Source: Polyangium sp. 15x6
GTDB lineage: Bacteria > Myxococcota_A > Polyangia > Polyangiales > Polyangiaceae
Assembly (NCBI RefSeq): GCF_029960785.1
Contig: NZ_JASBQE010000056.1
Span: 1 to 64,000 of the forward strand
Direction: 5' to 3'
Length of the DNA: 64,000 nucleotides
In this document: positions 16,187 through 25,784 of the stretch, piece by piece
Position numbering within the stretch: position 1 is the first letter of the stretch
Layout: each line of letters begins with the position of its first letter
Program-made: the position numbers and the translations under genes
The notes under the pieces: generated by a model
Told to the model about the DNA's origin: nothing
What the model saw: the letters and a program-made list of their open reading frames with translations, nothing else
Database searches by the model: none

Positions 16187-17617
16187 TCAATTGGGCTCGA
16201 AGAACCCGAGGTACCGCAGATCCGCGCACTCCTGGGCGCCGGACGTGTTGCCGAGGACGTAGAATGGGTTGTTCGTCGGGACGGGGGGCTGCGCCGGCCC
16301 CGAGAAGGTGCCGCCCCCGGACACGCGCAGCCATTGTTCGGTCGCCGAATGAATCGCCTCGACCTCGATCACCTGCTCCCGCGTCCACGTGAGCGCCGCG
16401 GAGTCGAGCTCGATCTTGTTGATGCGAAACACGATTTTCCCGTCCGTGAGCCGGAAATACAGGCGGTTGTCGCCATTGATGTACAGCAGGTCGTGCTCGT
16501 TCTCCGCGTTCTCGGAGGTCGCATAGTTCGGGGCGAATCGAATCCGGACATGGAAGTAGCCTCCCGGCGCGACCACCGGCGGGGCGATGACCGAGAGCAC
16601 ATCGGCGTCCCGGGTCCGCTCCGTGGCCTGCGTCGGGATGTAACTCGACGGGTACTTCGGGCCCTTGTCGTTCCCCAGGGTCTCCTGCTGCGCGCCGTAG
16701 GCCAGGGTCTTGGTCTGCGCGCTGATCGCCGGCGGCATCCCTTCGGGGCCCACGCGCGTCTCGAGGAGGAAATACCCCGAGGATGCGCCGACCTCGTACC
16801 GCTTCCAGTTCGCGCCGTCGTCGACCGTGACCCAGTTCCACTTCGCGTCCCCCACGACGAAATTCGAGAACGGCCCCGAGTCTCCCACGCCCTTCAACCA
16901 GGCGGTCGCATACCCTGCCGGCGGGCTCGCATAATACGATTGCTGGCTCCCCGCCGAGGTGAACTCGGACGCGGCAATCCCGCCGGCAGGATCGAGTTGC
17001 GCCGGCAGGTGCGCCATCGCCGCCGCGGGGACGGACCACCCGCCGCCAACGATCGCGCTCCACGAGTCGCTGTTCCTGATCTTGTTCTTTCGCACGCTCT
17101 CCACGCTGAGCCCCCAGCCTGGCCCTACGTTCCTCGGACGCGCGGCGTCCGCAAGGTAGGGGCGCTTCAGGCTGTGCGGCCCCACCTGCGAGGTCCTGTC
17201 GCCCGTGCCGCACTGAATTTTGAGCCAATCGCTCGGCAATGTGTAAACCGGCACAATGCCCGCCGGAGGCGCCGTCGCCTCCCATTCTTTGATGGCAATC
17301 GGCCCCCCGCCGCCCATTCCACCGACGCCGCCCATTCCGCCGACGCCGCCCATTCCACCGACCTCGACGCCGCCCGTCCCACCGACGCCGCCCATTCCGC
17401 CGACGCTCCCCGTCCCACCGACGCCGCCGACGCCCCCCGTCCCGTCGCCTCCGCTCCCGCTCGTCGACGAGCTCGAGCTCGACGGCCCTTGCCCCGGCGG
17501 CAGGGACCCCAGCTGATCGAGACACCCGCCGAGCAAGGCGCCCGTCACGAGCGCAGCGATGCCGGAAATCCCAAGAGAAGCAAGGCCGCGACGCCCGCGG
17601 CAAGACGCACGTTCCAT
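16187..17617 (-). CDS. Secreted lipoprotein with Gly-rich repeat linker
   Basis: 476 residues from the ATG at 17617 (a GTG 24 bp upstream is open too). The signal peptide ends in the lipobox LLGGC. A Ser stretch and then a linker of GGVGGMGG-type repeats (about residues 50-110) follow. The globular remainder (~360 residues) is rich in aromatic and beta-forming residues, for example SWSAIVGGGWSVPAAAMAHL and FHVRIRFAPNYATSENAE, and looks like an extracellular beta-sandwich protein; no catalytic motif is recognised. The linker type recurs in the lipoproteins at 22.9, 25.8 and 32.5 kb, typical of myxobacterial surface proteins. Confidence 0.82.
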   Translation of the reverse strand: MERASCRGRRGLASLGISGIAALVTGALLGGCLDQLGSLPPGQGPSSSSSSTSGSGGDGTGGVGGVGGTGSVGGMGGVGGTGGVEVGGMGGVGGMGGVGGMGGGGPIAIKEWEATAPPAGIVPVYTLPSDWLKIQCGTGDRTSQVGPHSLKRPYLADAARPRNVGPGWGLSVESVRKNKIRNSDSWSAIVGGGWSVPAAAMAHLPAQLDPAGGIAASEFTSAGSQQSYYASPPAGYATAWLKGVGDSGPFSNFVVGDAKWNWVTVDDGANWKRYEVGASSGYFLLETRVGPEGMPPAISAQTKTLAYGAQQETLGNDKGPKYPSSYIPTQATERTRDADVLSVIAPPVVAPGGYFHVRIRFAPNYATSENAENEHDLLYINGDNRLYFRLTDGKIVFRINKIELDSAALTWTREQVIEVEAIHSATEQWLRVSGGGTFSGPAQPPVPTNNPFYVLGNTSGAQECADLRYLGFFEPN

Positions 17618-17743
17618 GACCCGTGATCCTCGGCGGAACACGGCCCGGCGTCAACGAACGCGCGGCGACATCTCGCGCCCCGGCTCCCGATCGTTCTGCG
17701 ATACACTGGCGCCACTCCCGCACGCCCGGATCACGAACCTCGG

Positions 17744-20329
17744 ATGCCTCCCACGTCCCGATCCAGCCCGAGCCGAGATCGCGGAGGGCCAGGCTCCGTG
17801 CGCCCCCTCGCCGCCCTCGTCGCCTTCACCGTCGCGAGCTCCGCGCTCGCGCTCGGCGGCGTCCACGTCCGCGTCGTCGCCCTCCTCGCGCCCTTCGCCT
17901 TCGTCGCCGCCGCGCTCGCGCTGCGCCGCGAGCAAGAACGCAAAGGATCGATCTCCCTCGCGTTGCCCGCGATCCTCGCGATCGCCCTCGCCGCGTACAC
18001 GCTCCTGCAAGCCGTGCCCTTGCCCATGGCCGTGCTCGAGCGCATCGCGCCGGGCAACGCCGACGTCTGGTCGCGCGCGCTCCTGCCCTTCGGCGAGGCC
18101 GGCCCACGCTTCGCGAGCCTCTCGCTCGATCCGGGCAGCACGATCGTCGAGGCCCTGAAGTGGTCCTCCTACGCCGCGATCTTCACCGCCTCTGCGGCCG
18201 TCTCCGCGCGGCGCGGCGCGGCCACCGGCGTCACGACCGTCTTCGCCTCGGCCGTCGCCGTCGCGCTCGTCACGGTCGTGCACGGCCTCGCGGGCATGAC
18301 CAAGGTCTACGGCTTTTATGCGCCGTCGGTCTCGCTGCCGCCGTGGCACGTCGGACCGCTCATCAACCCGAACACCCTCGCGGGTTACCTGAACCTCGGC
18401 GCGCTCGCGGGCATGGGCCTCGTCCTCATGCACGAGCCCGTTCTGCCGCGCTGGCTCGTCGCTTCGGGCGTCGCGTTCCTCGTCGCCGTCGACGTCACCT
18501 CCGCCTCGCGCGGCGGCGTGATCGCCTTGATCCTCGGCGTCCTCCTGCTCGCGCTCCTGCTCCGCGTCCGCGCCGCGCGCCGCGGCGGCAGCGCAGGCGT
18601 CACCGACCCCTCGCTTCGTTTTCTCCTCGGCGGCGCGCTCGTCGGCGGCGCTGCGCTCGCGCTGCTCGGCGGCACGCGCGACACGTGGTTCGAGCTCTAC
18701 GACAAGAACATCGACAAACTCCAGATGGTGCTCTGGGCGCTGCCCGTCCTGCGCGAGCACCCGATCTTCGGCATCGGCCGCGGCGCCTTCGAGAGCGTCT
18801 TCCCCGCGTACCGCGAGAGCTCGGGCCACGTCGTCTTCGCGTACGTCGAGAACTTCCCGGCGCAGTGGCTCGTCGAGTGGGGCGCGCCCGTCGCGCTCGT
18901 CGCGCTCGCTCTGTTTGCCTGGGCGCTCGCCCCCTCGCGCCTCGGCGCCTTGCGCAGCCGGCTCGCGGCGTCCGCGTTCACGGGCGTCGTCGTGGTCCTG
19001 CTCCAGAACCTCGCCGACCTCTCGCTGGAGATCCCCGCCGTCTGCTTCGCGCTCGCGACGGTGCTCGGCTCGTTGTGGGGCGATCGCGCGCGCTCGCGCC
19101 CGTCCCGCGGCCTCGCCGCGAAGGCCCCGGGCAAGCTCGCGCGCCTCGCGCCGACCCTCACGCTCCTCGTCGGCCTCGCGCTCGCCGCAGCTTCCTTCGG
19201 GTTCGGACATCCCGACGTCGGCGCCGAGCGCGACGCGATCCGGAAGACCTACGACGCGACGAACCCCGCGGATCCGGCCGCGCACGACGCGCTGAAAGGC
19301 GCGCTCCGCGTGGCGATGCGCCGCCATCCGGCCGAGCCTTATTTCCCGCTCATCGGCGCGCTCGCGGCCTACCAGGGCAAACGCGAGAGCGCACTGCCGT
19401 GGCTGCAACGCACGCTCGAACGAGGCCACGTCAACGGCCGCGCGCACCTCTTGCTCGCGCAGGTCCTCGCGAGCCGCGGCGCGCGCCGCCAGGCGTTGCT
19501 GGAGCTTCGAATCGCCGTCACGCAAGACGGCTCGCTCGTCGGCCCCGCGGGTGTGTTCGCGGCGCGGATCTCCAAGGAGTTCGACGAACTGCTCGGCGCG
19601 GTCCCCGAGGGCAAAGCCGGCGCGCCCATGCTCGACGAGCTCGCCGTACAAACGCGCAACCTCGGCAACGCGGCGCTCAGCGCGCGCCTCGACGCCGAGG
19701 CGATCACGCGAAACCCCGGCGCAAACGGCCCTCGCGTGCGCGCCGCGAACGCCCTGCTCGACGCGCTCGCGAAGGGCACGTGTGACGACCGCGCCCGCTG
19801 CGCGCGCGAGATCGAAGCCCACGCAGCCGCGCTCGAGGCTGCGTTCCCCGGGGACTTCGTGGCCGACCGGATCCGCGCGGAGAGGCTCGTCACCGAGGGC
19901 AAGAGCGAGGACGCCGAGGCCCGGCTCGCGGCGCGCTGCGCGCGGGTCACGGATCGCGTCGGTTGCCTGCGCGCCCGCGTCGAGATCGCCTCTCGCGTCC
20001 CCGGCGTCGCGCGCATCGACGCGGCCAGCAAGGACCTGCTCGCCGCGACATGCCTCTCGGCCTCCGCGTGCGCCGAGACCGCGTCCTTCCTCGCGCGCAT
20101 CCGCGAGGGCCGCGGCGACAGCGGCTCCGCGCTCACGCTTCATGCGCGCGCGGCCCGCGAGGAGCCAACCGAGGCGCGGTGGCTCGCGCTCGCGGATGCC
20201 GCGAGCCGATCGGGCGCGCACGCGCAGGCGGCGGATGCGCTGGAGCGGGCCGCGCAGAAGCGGGGAATGACGGAGGAGCTCAGGAAGCGGATTGCGGAGG
20301 AGCGAGCGAAGGCGCTGGGGGGGCCGTAG
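17744..20329 (+). CDS. O-antigen ligase/polymerase-like membrane protein with C-terminal TPR-like region
   Basis: 861 residues. About ten membrane segments lie between residues 20 and 470. The loop GPLINPNTLAGYLNLGALAG with TSASRGGVIALILG and GIGRGAFESVFPAYR are the signature blocks of the Wzy/WaaL superfamily. From ~500 on, the protein is helical with repeated Ala/Leu patterns such as RAHLLLAQVLASRGARRQAL and RWLALADAASRSGAHAQAAD, read as tetratricopeptide-like repeats. It probably joins or polymerises polysaccharide units in the periplasm. It starts 126 bp from the divergent lipoprotein start at 17617 and lies close to other polysaccharide genes (13.6-15.7 kb). Confidence 0.85.
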   Translation: MPPTSRSSPSRDRGGPGSVRPLAALVAFTVASSALALGGVHVRVVALLAPFAFVAAALALRREQERKGSISLALPAILAIALAAYTLLQAVPLPMAVLERIAPGNADVWSRALLPFGEAGPRFASLSLDPGSTIVEALKWSSYAAIFTASAAVSARRGAATGVTTVFASAVAVALVTVVHGLAGMTKVYGFYAPSVSLPPWHVGPLINPNTLAGYLNLGALAGMGLVLMHEPVLPRWLVASGVAFLVAVDVTSASRGGVIALILGVLLLALLLRVRAARRGGSAGVTDPSLRFLLGGALVGGAALALLGGTRDTWFELYDKNIDKLQMVLWALPVLREHPIFGIGRGAFESVFPAYRESSGHVVFAYVENFPAQWLVEWGAPVALVALALFAWALAPSRLGALRSRLAASAFTGVVVVLLQNLADLSLEIPAVCFALATVLGSLWGDRARSRPSRGLAAKAPGKLARLAPTLTLLVGLALAAASFGFGHPDVGAERDAIRKTYDATNPADPAAHDALKGALRVAMRRHPAEPYFPLIGALAAYQGKRESALPWLQRTLERGHVNGRAHLLLAQVLASRGARRQALLELRIAVTQDGSLVGPAGVFAARISKEFDELLGAVPEGKAGAPMLDELAVQTRNLGNAALSARLDAEAITRNPGANGPRVRAANALLDALAKGTCDDRARCAREIEAHAAALEAAFPGDFVADRIRAERLVTEGKSEDAEARLAARCARVTDRVGCLRARVEIASRVPGVARIDAASKDLLAATCLSASACAETASFLARIREGRGDSGSALTLHARAAREEPTEARWLALADAASRSGAHAQAADALERAAQKRGMTEELRKRIAEERAKALGGP

Positions 20330-20349
20330 CGAGGAGTTCTCGCGTGGCG

Positions 20350-21075
20350 TCACGCCCCGATCGTGGATGGCTCGTAGCGCGCCACCCACACTTTGAACTG
20401 CAGCTCGCCGAAAATGAAACGAGGCGCCACGAAGCCAGCTTGGCCGAGGAGCGCGAAGACCTCGGCATCCGAGGCCGGGATCCGCATCGATGCCATTGCT
20501 CGTCGTCGGTGCTCCACCGCCTCGGCCGACCCTCCATTCGCGATGCTCCGCTGCTCCTCGACGGCCCTGAGCAGCGGCTCGTCTCCAACCCGGCAACCGA
20601 TCACGAAATGCGCCCCCGGCGCGAGCCTCCCGGCGATCTCCCGCAGGAGCGCGATACGCGCGTCATCGTCCGGAAGATGGTGCAGGACGCCGATCATCTG
20701 CGCGCCGTCGAACGAAGGCCCGCGCGGGAGATCGCGGAGCTCGCAGGCATGCAAGCTCGTCCGTTCGAGGAGGCCTGCCGCCGCGAGTTTCTCCCTGGCA
20801 ACGGCGATCATCTCCGGCGAGGGATCGACGCCCGTGAAATGAAAGTCGGCTCCTCCGTGGCGCGCGAACGGCTTCACCTCGCTGCCGGTCCCGATGCCGA
20901 CCATCAAAAGCGACGCGGCCTTCTGGCCCGGGAGCGACGCGACGAGCACCTCCGCGGCGACCTGGTGCATGGCATCGTAGCCCTCGATCGAGTGGCGCAC
21001 CTGGCTATCGTATTTCAATGCACGCTCGCGCCCGAAGATCACCGCATGGTTTCCGTGCTCGTCCGTTTTCATCAC
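20350..21075 (-). CDS. Class I SAM-dependent methyltransferase
   Basis: 241 residues. SAM-binding motif I is LLMVGIGTGSEVKPFA, followed by FTGVDPSPEMIAVARE (acidic loop binding the ribose), then FDGAQMIGVLHHLPDDDA (motif post-II/III with the LHH signature of small-molecule methyltransferases). The N-terminal ~45 residues form a helical cap. Its substrate is unknown. It converges on the O-antigen ligase gene with a 20-bp gap. The second Met may be the real start. Confidence 0.87.
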   Translation of the reverse strand: MMKTDEHGNHAVIFGRERALKYDSQVRHSIEGYDAMHQVAAEVLVASLPGQKAASLLMVGIGTGSEVKPFARHGGADFHFTGVDPSPEMIAVAREKLAAAGLLERTSLHACELRDLPRGPSFDGAQMIGVLHHLPDDDARIALLREIAGRLAPGAHFVIGCRVGDEPLLRAVEEQRSIANGGSAEAVEHRRRAMASMRIPASDAEVFALLGQAGFVAPRFIFGELQFKVWVARYEPSTIGA

Positions 21076-21271
21076 CCGCTCTCCTTCGGCCGACGGTCAT
21101 CGGCCCATCTGCAAGCGAGAAAGTAGCGATCCCGGCACACGCACGACAGGGCGGGGCTTTCGCTCCGATCGGCGGATCTTTCGAGGCGGGAGCGGGCGCT
21201 GCGAGAAGACGACGAAGCTATCGGAGGGGTTGAGCTTGCGGGCCTCCGTGCGGCCAGCAGCGAGGCTGAGC

Positions 21272-22018
21272 CTACTTCAGCACGAGGTCGGCGGCTGCGC
21301 GCGGGGAAATCTCGTATGTCGTCTCGTATTGCATGGAAAACCCCGTCACCTCCACCGCCTGGTCCACACCGAGCTTCGACGTATCGATGAGGGGCGTCGC
21401 GTCCGCGCCGACGAGGTGGACGAAGATCTGCACCTCGCCCGAGCCGTCGTCCACGTAGACCTTCATGCCGTAAGGTCTGTCGTCCACCAGCGCCTTCGTC
21501 ACCTTGCCCGCGACACGCACGAGCAGACCTTCGGTCGATTCGTTCACCTCGCCGGTCTTCACGTCCTTCGGCGCGAGCACGCTCGAGCCGCTGAGCACAT
21601 CGACGCGGGTGGGGTCGGAGATCAATGTCGTCAGCTTCGACATATCTCCCAGGGTCCCCTCGACGCGCACGTGCGCTCCGACGGCCGCCTGGAGCGGCTC
21701 GTCGAGGCGCACGTAAAGCCCGGCCGTATCGTCCTGGAGCGCGAAACCTACCTCCCCGGTCGCGGAGGCGAACGTCCCCGGCTCGACCGTGACGAAGCCC
21801 TCCACCTTCGCGACCTTCCCGAGCGGCAGCGCGCGGGCTTCGGCGATGGAGGTGAGCTCCGTCGGAGGGACCTCGGTCTGCGGCTCGTCGCCGCACCCGA
21901 CAAAGAAGAAGCATCCGAGGAAGAGAGGAGATAGGCGAGCGAACGAGGAGCGATTCGTTCGAATGCCATTTCGTTTCACGGACGGTTTGCGGTGGTGGAT
22001 TCGTGTCTCGATGCTCAT
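21272..22018 (-). CDS. Lipoprotein with OB-fold domains
   Basis: 248 residues. The ATG at 22018 has the ribosome-binding site AGGAAG nine bases upstream. After a basic N-terminus, the helix LSPLFLGCFFFVGC ends in a lipobox. Two domains of similar layout follow: VAKVEGFVTVEPGTF ... VGFALQDDTAGLYVRL ... GAHVRVEGTLG, and LLVRVAGKVTKA ... MKVYVDDGSGEVQIFVHL ... VEVTGFSMQ. These are the strand patterns of OB-fold (YdeI/NigD or nuclease-associated) modules in exported proteins. No catalytic residues are visible; a binding role at the cell surface is likely. Confidence 0.82.
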   Translation of the reverse strand: MSIETRIHHRKPSVKRNGIRTNRSSFARLSPLFLGCFFFVGCGDEPQTEVPPTELTSIAEARALPLGKVAKVEGFVTVEPGTFASATGEVGFALQDDTAGLYVRLDEPLQAAVGAHVRVEGTLGDMSKLTTLISDPTRVDVLSGSSVLAPKDVKTGEVNESTEGLLVRVAGKVTKALVDDRPYGMKVYVDDGSGEVQIFVHLVGADATPLIDTSKLGVDQAVEVTGFSMQYETTYEISPRAAADLVLK

Positions 22019-22199
22019 GAATATCTTCCTGTGGCCAGAACCGTGCCCGAAGACCAGCGCGGTATTGACGACGCGCGCGAACCGCGAGCTGGTCGCTATA
22101 TCACATCGCGAGTGCAAGTGGGTTGTTTCACGTTATCGATGGGTGTTTACACAAGCACAAGTGGATGGGCGCCGTACTTTTGCGCGCTACATTTTGGAG

Positions 22200-22227
22200 T
22201 TGACTTTCGCGGATCGGCCAGTGTAGC
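22200..22227 (+). promoter_or_regulatory. Candidate promoter for the secreted protein at 22.26 kb
   Basis: TTGACT (22200-22205) is followed after 16 bp by TGTAGC (22222-22227), 28 bp before the ATG. The 237-bp divergent region in which it lies is clearly more AT-rich than its surroundings. Only one box is a good match. Confidence 0.35.
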
Positions 22228-22255
22228 CGTGCGGAGGGGGACAAAGGCAGGTTGC

Positions 22256-22897
22256 ATGTTTCGAAAAGTATCTTGGTTGATGGCCAGCATTTCGACGATT
22301 GCATGCGTCACGCTCAGCGCCGGAAGCGCCCAGGCCAGCCCCATCGACAATCCAGGCCTCAACTGCACGTTCAGGTTCGAACAAAACAGCAGCATCCCGT
22401 TCCTGGATTTCTCGAACGGCAAGTCGGCGACCAACCTCTCCACGGTCAACTACTTCACGGCGGACACCGACAGCGCCGGCAACATGGGCTTCGTCGGATC
22501 GACGATGCAGGCGGTGCCAACGGACGCGTTCATTGGGGGCAATCCTATCTCCGTGCGGCTCCTCTTCACCGATGTCTCGGGCACCACCGACCTTTCGGGA
22601 GCTGACCCCGACATCAACTGGACGATGACGGCGAGGGCGCAATTCGTGGAACCCGTGAACGGCGTCACGACGCTCAACTGCCAGACGGCCACGTTCACCA
22701 TCTACGTCACCGGCAACTGGGATGACACGACGTCGAGCGCCTTCACCATTCCCGCGCTGAGCGGCTCGGGCAGCGGGGCGTGCAATGGGTTGTCCTCCGT
22801 CATCAACACGGCGCTCGGCCTTGGAACGAACGGTGCCACGCTCTCGCTGTACAAATTCGCCGCGTACAACGGCGTGAATCCGTTGTCCGGCTCCTGA
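22256..22897 (+). CDS. Secreted protein of unknown function
   Basis: 213 residues. A Sec signal peptide (basic start, hydrophobic core, AGSAQA-SPID cleavage site around residue 28) is followed by a Thr/Asn/Ser-rich beta protein with two widely spaced Cys pairs (LNCTFRF ... TLNCQTATF, and GACNGL). The composition, with GNWDDTTSSAF-like turns, fits an extracellular beta-sandwich. I do not recognise the family. It lies 8 bp before the FG-GAP lipoprotein gene, so the two are probably one operon. Confidence 0.78.
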   Translation: MFRKVSWLMASISTIACVTLSAGSAQASPIDNPGLNCTFRFEQNSSIPFLDFSNGKSATNLSTVNYFTADTDSAGNMGFVGSTMQAVPTDAFIGGNPISVRLLFTDVSGTTDLSGADPDINWTMTARAQFVEPVNGVTTLNCQTATFTIYVTGNWDDTTSSAFTIPALSGSGSGACNGLSSVINTALGLGTNGATLSLYKFAAYNGVNPLSGS

Positions 22898-22905
22898 AAG
22901 GCGTC

Positions 22906-24618
22906 ATGCGCGCTGCCATCCGCTCTGCGCACCTGCTCCTCGTCGCCTCGGTCATCACGTGTGCGGCGGGAGATCTGGGTCCGACGCCCATCCCTGGCGC
23001 CGGCGGTGCAGATGGCTCTGGCGGCGCGTCGTCATCCTCGTCTTCGTCCACGGGCGGCTCGACACCGCCCGTGGGCGAAGGGGGCGCGGGCGGTGCGCCG
23101 GCCGAGCTTCCGAAGAGCTGCACCGTCCGAGCGGGCGAGATCGACGCGCTGCCGTGGTGCGACGAGCCGAGCGCCCCCGCGGATGGCATCGAGCTCGTGA
23201 AGAAGTGGCACTACCACGCGACAGGCTCCGACGTCATAGCGATCCTCAATCCGCCGCTCGTGGCGAATTTGAACGACGATGACGGCGACGGAGCGATCAA
23301 TCTCTGCGATACGCCCGATGTGCTCGTGCCCATCGTCTATGATGGCGCGCTTCACCATGTCCAGTTCGTCGTCCTCTCGGGAAAGGATGGCAGCGTCCAG
23401 TGGACGATCGATCCCGGCGGGTTGACCATCGCGAGCCCCGCCATCGTCGATCTCGACAGCGACGATGTGCCCGAGATCCTCGTCACGAACAACGCTGGAC
23501 ACGTGATGGCCCTGAGCCCGAGCGGTGCAGTGCTCTGGGAGGGCACGGCCGAGGTCTTCGACCCGGTCGGTTGGTATCAGGTCGACCCGACTCCTCCGCT
23601 CGAAAACACCCTCCGCGCGCGGTTCGTCACCTTCTCCGCCGTATCGGTCGCGGACCTCGAAGGCGACGGTTCGCCGGAGATCCTGGTGGGGATGAGCGTG
23701 CTCGACGCGCACGGCAATCTCCGCTTCCAAGATCCGACCCAGGGAGCCGAATTCGGTCTCCCCACCCATTTCGAAGCCATTCGACCCGTCGCAGCCGATC
23801 TGGACAGCGACGGGACGATGGAGGTGCTCTTCGGGCACGTAGGGTATCGCGCCGACGGCAGCGAGCTCTTCCGCCTGCCGATCACGCCGGGCTGGTCGCA
23901 CGTCGGTGATTTCTTCGGCGATGGCCGGCTTTCCGTGCTCGTCGTCAGCGCGGAGGGCCTCACATTGGTGTCTCCAAAGGGTGAACGGCTCTGGGGTCCC
24001 GTACGGCCCCCGGACGATGCGCCGCCCTCCGTGCCATTTGGCTGGGCCCACCCGGCGGCCATCGTCGATATCGACGGCGACGGCCTCCCCGAAGCCCTCG
24101 TGAACACGAACGAGCGTCGCATGGTGCTCCGGATCGATACGTCGGGGCCCGTCGTCCTGCGGTCGGAGCCACTCCCGCTCAATGGCTGGAACCTCACGGA
24201 TAGATCCGGCTCGACGGCCTTCGATTTCCGCGGGACGGGGCCCGACTGGCTCGCCTACCACGCGCAGGGACTCACGCTGCTCGACGGCATGGGGCCCACA
24301 CGGCTCGATGAGCTGATGGTGGCTGGATTCGCCTATCCGGGCTTTCCCGTCGTCGCAGACATCGACAACGACGGCTCCGCCGACGTGCTCCTCCGCAAAA
24401 GCGATTGCAAGAACTGTTGGCCCACGGACATCATCGCCTACGAGGACGTCCAGCATCGTCCGAGCCCCGCGCGCCGGCTCTGGAACCAGTGGAACTACGT
24501 CGCCGGTGCCTTCCGCGAGGACGCGAAGCTCGCGCCGGCGGCGAAACCAAGCTCGAAAACGACATTCCGCGTGCAATCGAGGCTCGCCTGCCGGCCCCCC
24601 GAGGGCGAGCCGCACTGA
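22906..24618 (+). CDS. Lipoprotein with FG-GAP/VCBS propeller repeats
   Basis: 570 residues from the ATG at 22906, which follows the GAAAGG ribosome-binding site at the stop of the previous gene. The signal peptide LLLVASVITC ends in a lipobox. A Gly/Ser linker (GAGGADGSGGASSSSSSSTG) follows. The mature domain has at least five VCBS units with Ca-binding loops: NDDDGDGAINLCD, DLDSDDVPEILVT, DLEGDGSPEILVG, DLDSDGTMEVLFG, DIDGDGLPEALVN and DIDNDGSADVLLR. This folds as an integrin-alpha-like propeller on the cell surface. The C-terminus WNQWNYVAGAFREDAKLA is common in such myxobacterial proteins. A ligand cannot be inferred. Confidence 0.88.
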   Translation: MRAAIRSAHLLLVASVITCAAGDLGPTPIPGAGGADGSGGASSSSSSSTGGSTPPVGEGGAGGAPAELPKSCTVRAGEIDALPWCDEPSAPADGIELVKKWHYHATGSDVIAILNPPLVANLNDDDGDGAINLCDTPDVLVPIVYDGALHHVQFVVLSGKDGSVQWTIDPGGLTIASPAIVDLDSDDVPEILVTNNAGHVMALSPSGAVLWEGTAEVFDPVGWYQVDPTPPLENTLRARFVTFSAVSVADLEGDGSPEILVGMSVLDAHGNLRFQDPTQGAEFGLPTHFEAIRPVAADLDSDGTMEVLFGHVGYRADGSELFRLPITPGWSHVGDFFGDGRLSVLVVSAEGLTLVSPKGERLWGPVRPPDDAPPSVPFGWAHPAAIVDIDGDGLPEALVNTNERRMVLRIDTSGPVVLRSEPLPLNGWNLTDRSGSTAFDFRGTGPDWLAYHAQGLTLLDGMGPTRLDELMVAGFAYPGFPVVADIDNDGSADVLLRKSDCKNCWPTDIIAYEDVQHRPSPARRLWNQWNYVAGAFREDAKLAPAAKPSSKTTFRVQSRLACRPPEGEPH

Positions 24619-24678
24619 CGGAAGCTCCCCGGCGCGTGGTCGACCGACGCATCGACCCGCGTAGCGGCCTGCGGAAGG

Positions 24679-25659
24679 ATGACCCCAATGCATGCAGTAC
24701 GTGACTTCGTCGGTTCACGAGCCCGCGCCCGGCTTCTTCTAAGTGCGGCCCTCCTGTCACTTGCCGCGTGCGGCGGCGAGGAACCCGTCTTCACGAAGCT
24801 CTTCACGACCGAGCACTTCGTGTACTCCGCGGAAGAGGGCGTCACACCCCCGTGGGACGGTACCGTGGCTGCACCGAGGGTACGACGGTCCGCTCCATGG
24901 TTGCCGTCTATCCTCACGAGATCGTGCATGCCAATGCGGCTCTTTTGGGAGCCCCGCCGGTCCTTTTTCAAGGGCCTCGCCGAGGTCATCGGCTGCGTAG
25001 GGACCATGGACATCCGCGGGCCCGTCGATACGTCCGATCCCATCGAGGAGCTGGTGGAGACAGCAGCCTTCAATGCCTGGATCGGTGACGAGGGCTTCGG
25101 CGTTTACACCGCGAGCGCAAGCTTCGTGCGATACCTGATCGACCAATCCCGACGGAGCCAGCGATGATATCGAACGCCAGTTTTTATCGATGCACTGGCG
25201 GTAATGCCGTCGACAAGAGCGAGTACACCATCGGGTTCCAACTGGATGCGGACCTCAACGTGCACATCGATCCCGCCCAGAGCGGCGGAAGAGCCGCTCG
25301 CTCTGGACGACAAGCATGGGACGACTCTCACGAGCCGATGGATCGAACGGCCATGCCAGGGGCCGTGGTGCCCGGGGCAAAGCTGGGACGTGTCGATCGG
25401 AATGACGGGAGGAGCGCTGGAGGCGCGTGCTGTCGTCGTGAACCGCGAGGCCAATATGTCCCCAAGCGAGCTCTACATATGCTCGGAGCCGTGTCCGCTG
25501 GACACCAGCAAGTGCGAGCTCATCGCATTGGACACAGTGCACGGCCGTCCCGTCCGCTCGAAACAGACGTTCGCCCCCGGTACCGTATTGCACCTCGGTG
25601 CACCGGCCGCGCCGTTCGCAGGACACTTCGCCGTGCGGCTGCGCGTCGCTCCGGAATAG
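24679..25659 (+). pseudogene. Broken lipoprotein gene with several frameshifts, peptidase-like
   Basis: No single frame covers this locus, but fragments in changing frames line up into one ~325-residue protein. Frame A: signal peptide with lipobox LLSLAAC, then FTTEHFVYSAEEG (to ~24860). Frame B: VRSMVAVYPHEIVHANAALL (~24890-24960) with a HExxH-like PHEIVHAN site. Frame A again: GLAEVIGCVGTMDIRGPVD up to SASFVRYLIDQ (~25140). Then NAVDKSEYTIGFQLDADLN in another frame (~25200-25270), and finally LALDDKHGTTLTSRWIERP to the stop at 25659. That is four or more indels. The layout (HExxH-like motif, then SFVRYLID) resembles exported peptidase-like proteins of myxobacteria. Confidence 0.72.
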
Positions 25660-25784
25660 AAGCAATCCGACCTCTCGCCGGTCGCCGTCCACCAATCTTG
25701 AACAAATACATTCCCCATGAACCGGCACGGTTTCCGCGCAGGAGAGGCTTTACGTTGCCCGTTCCGACTGGTAGGCGCAAAGCC

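Noticed and set aside
17651..20596. A 981-codon open frame on the - strand
   Set aside because: It lies opposite the O-antigen ligase gene and extends over the methyltransferase; composition is Arg/Ala/Glu-rich without any domain pattern. It is an artefact of GC-rich third positions, as are the long antisense frames at 13583-15520, 9745-11574, 39176-41413 and 43005-44588.
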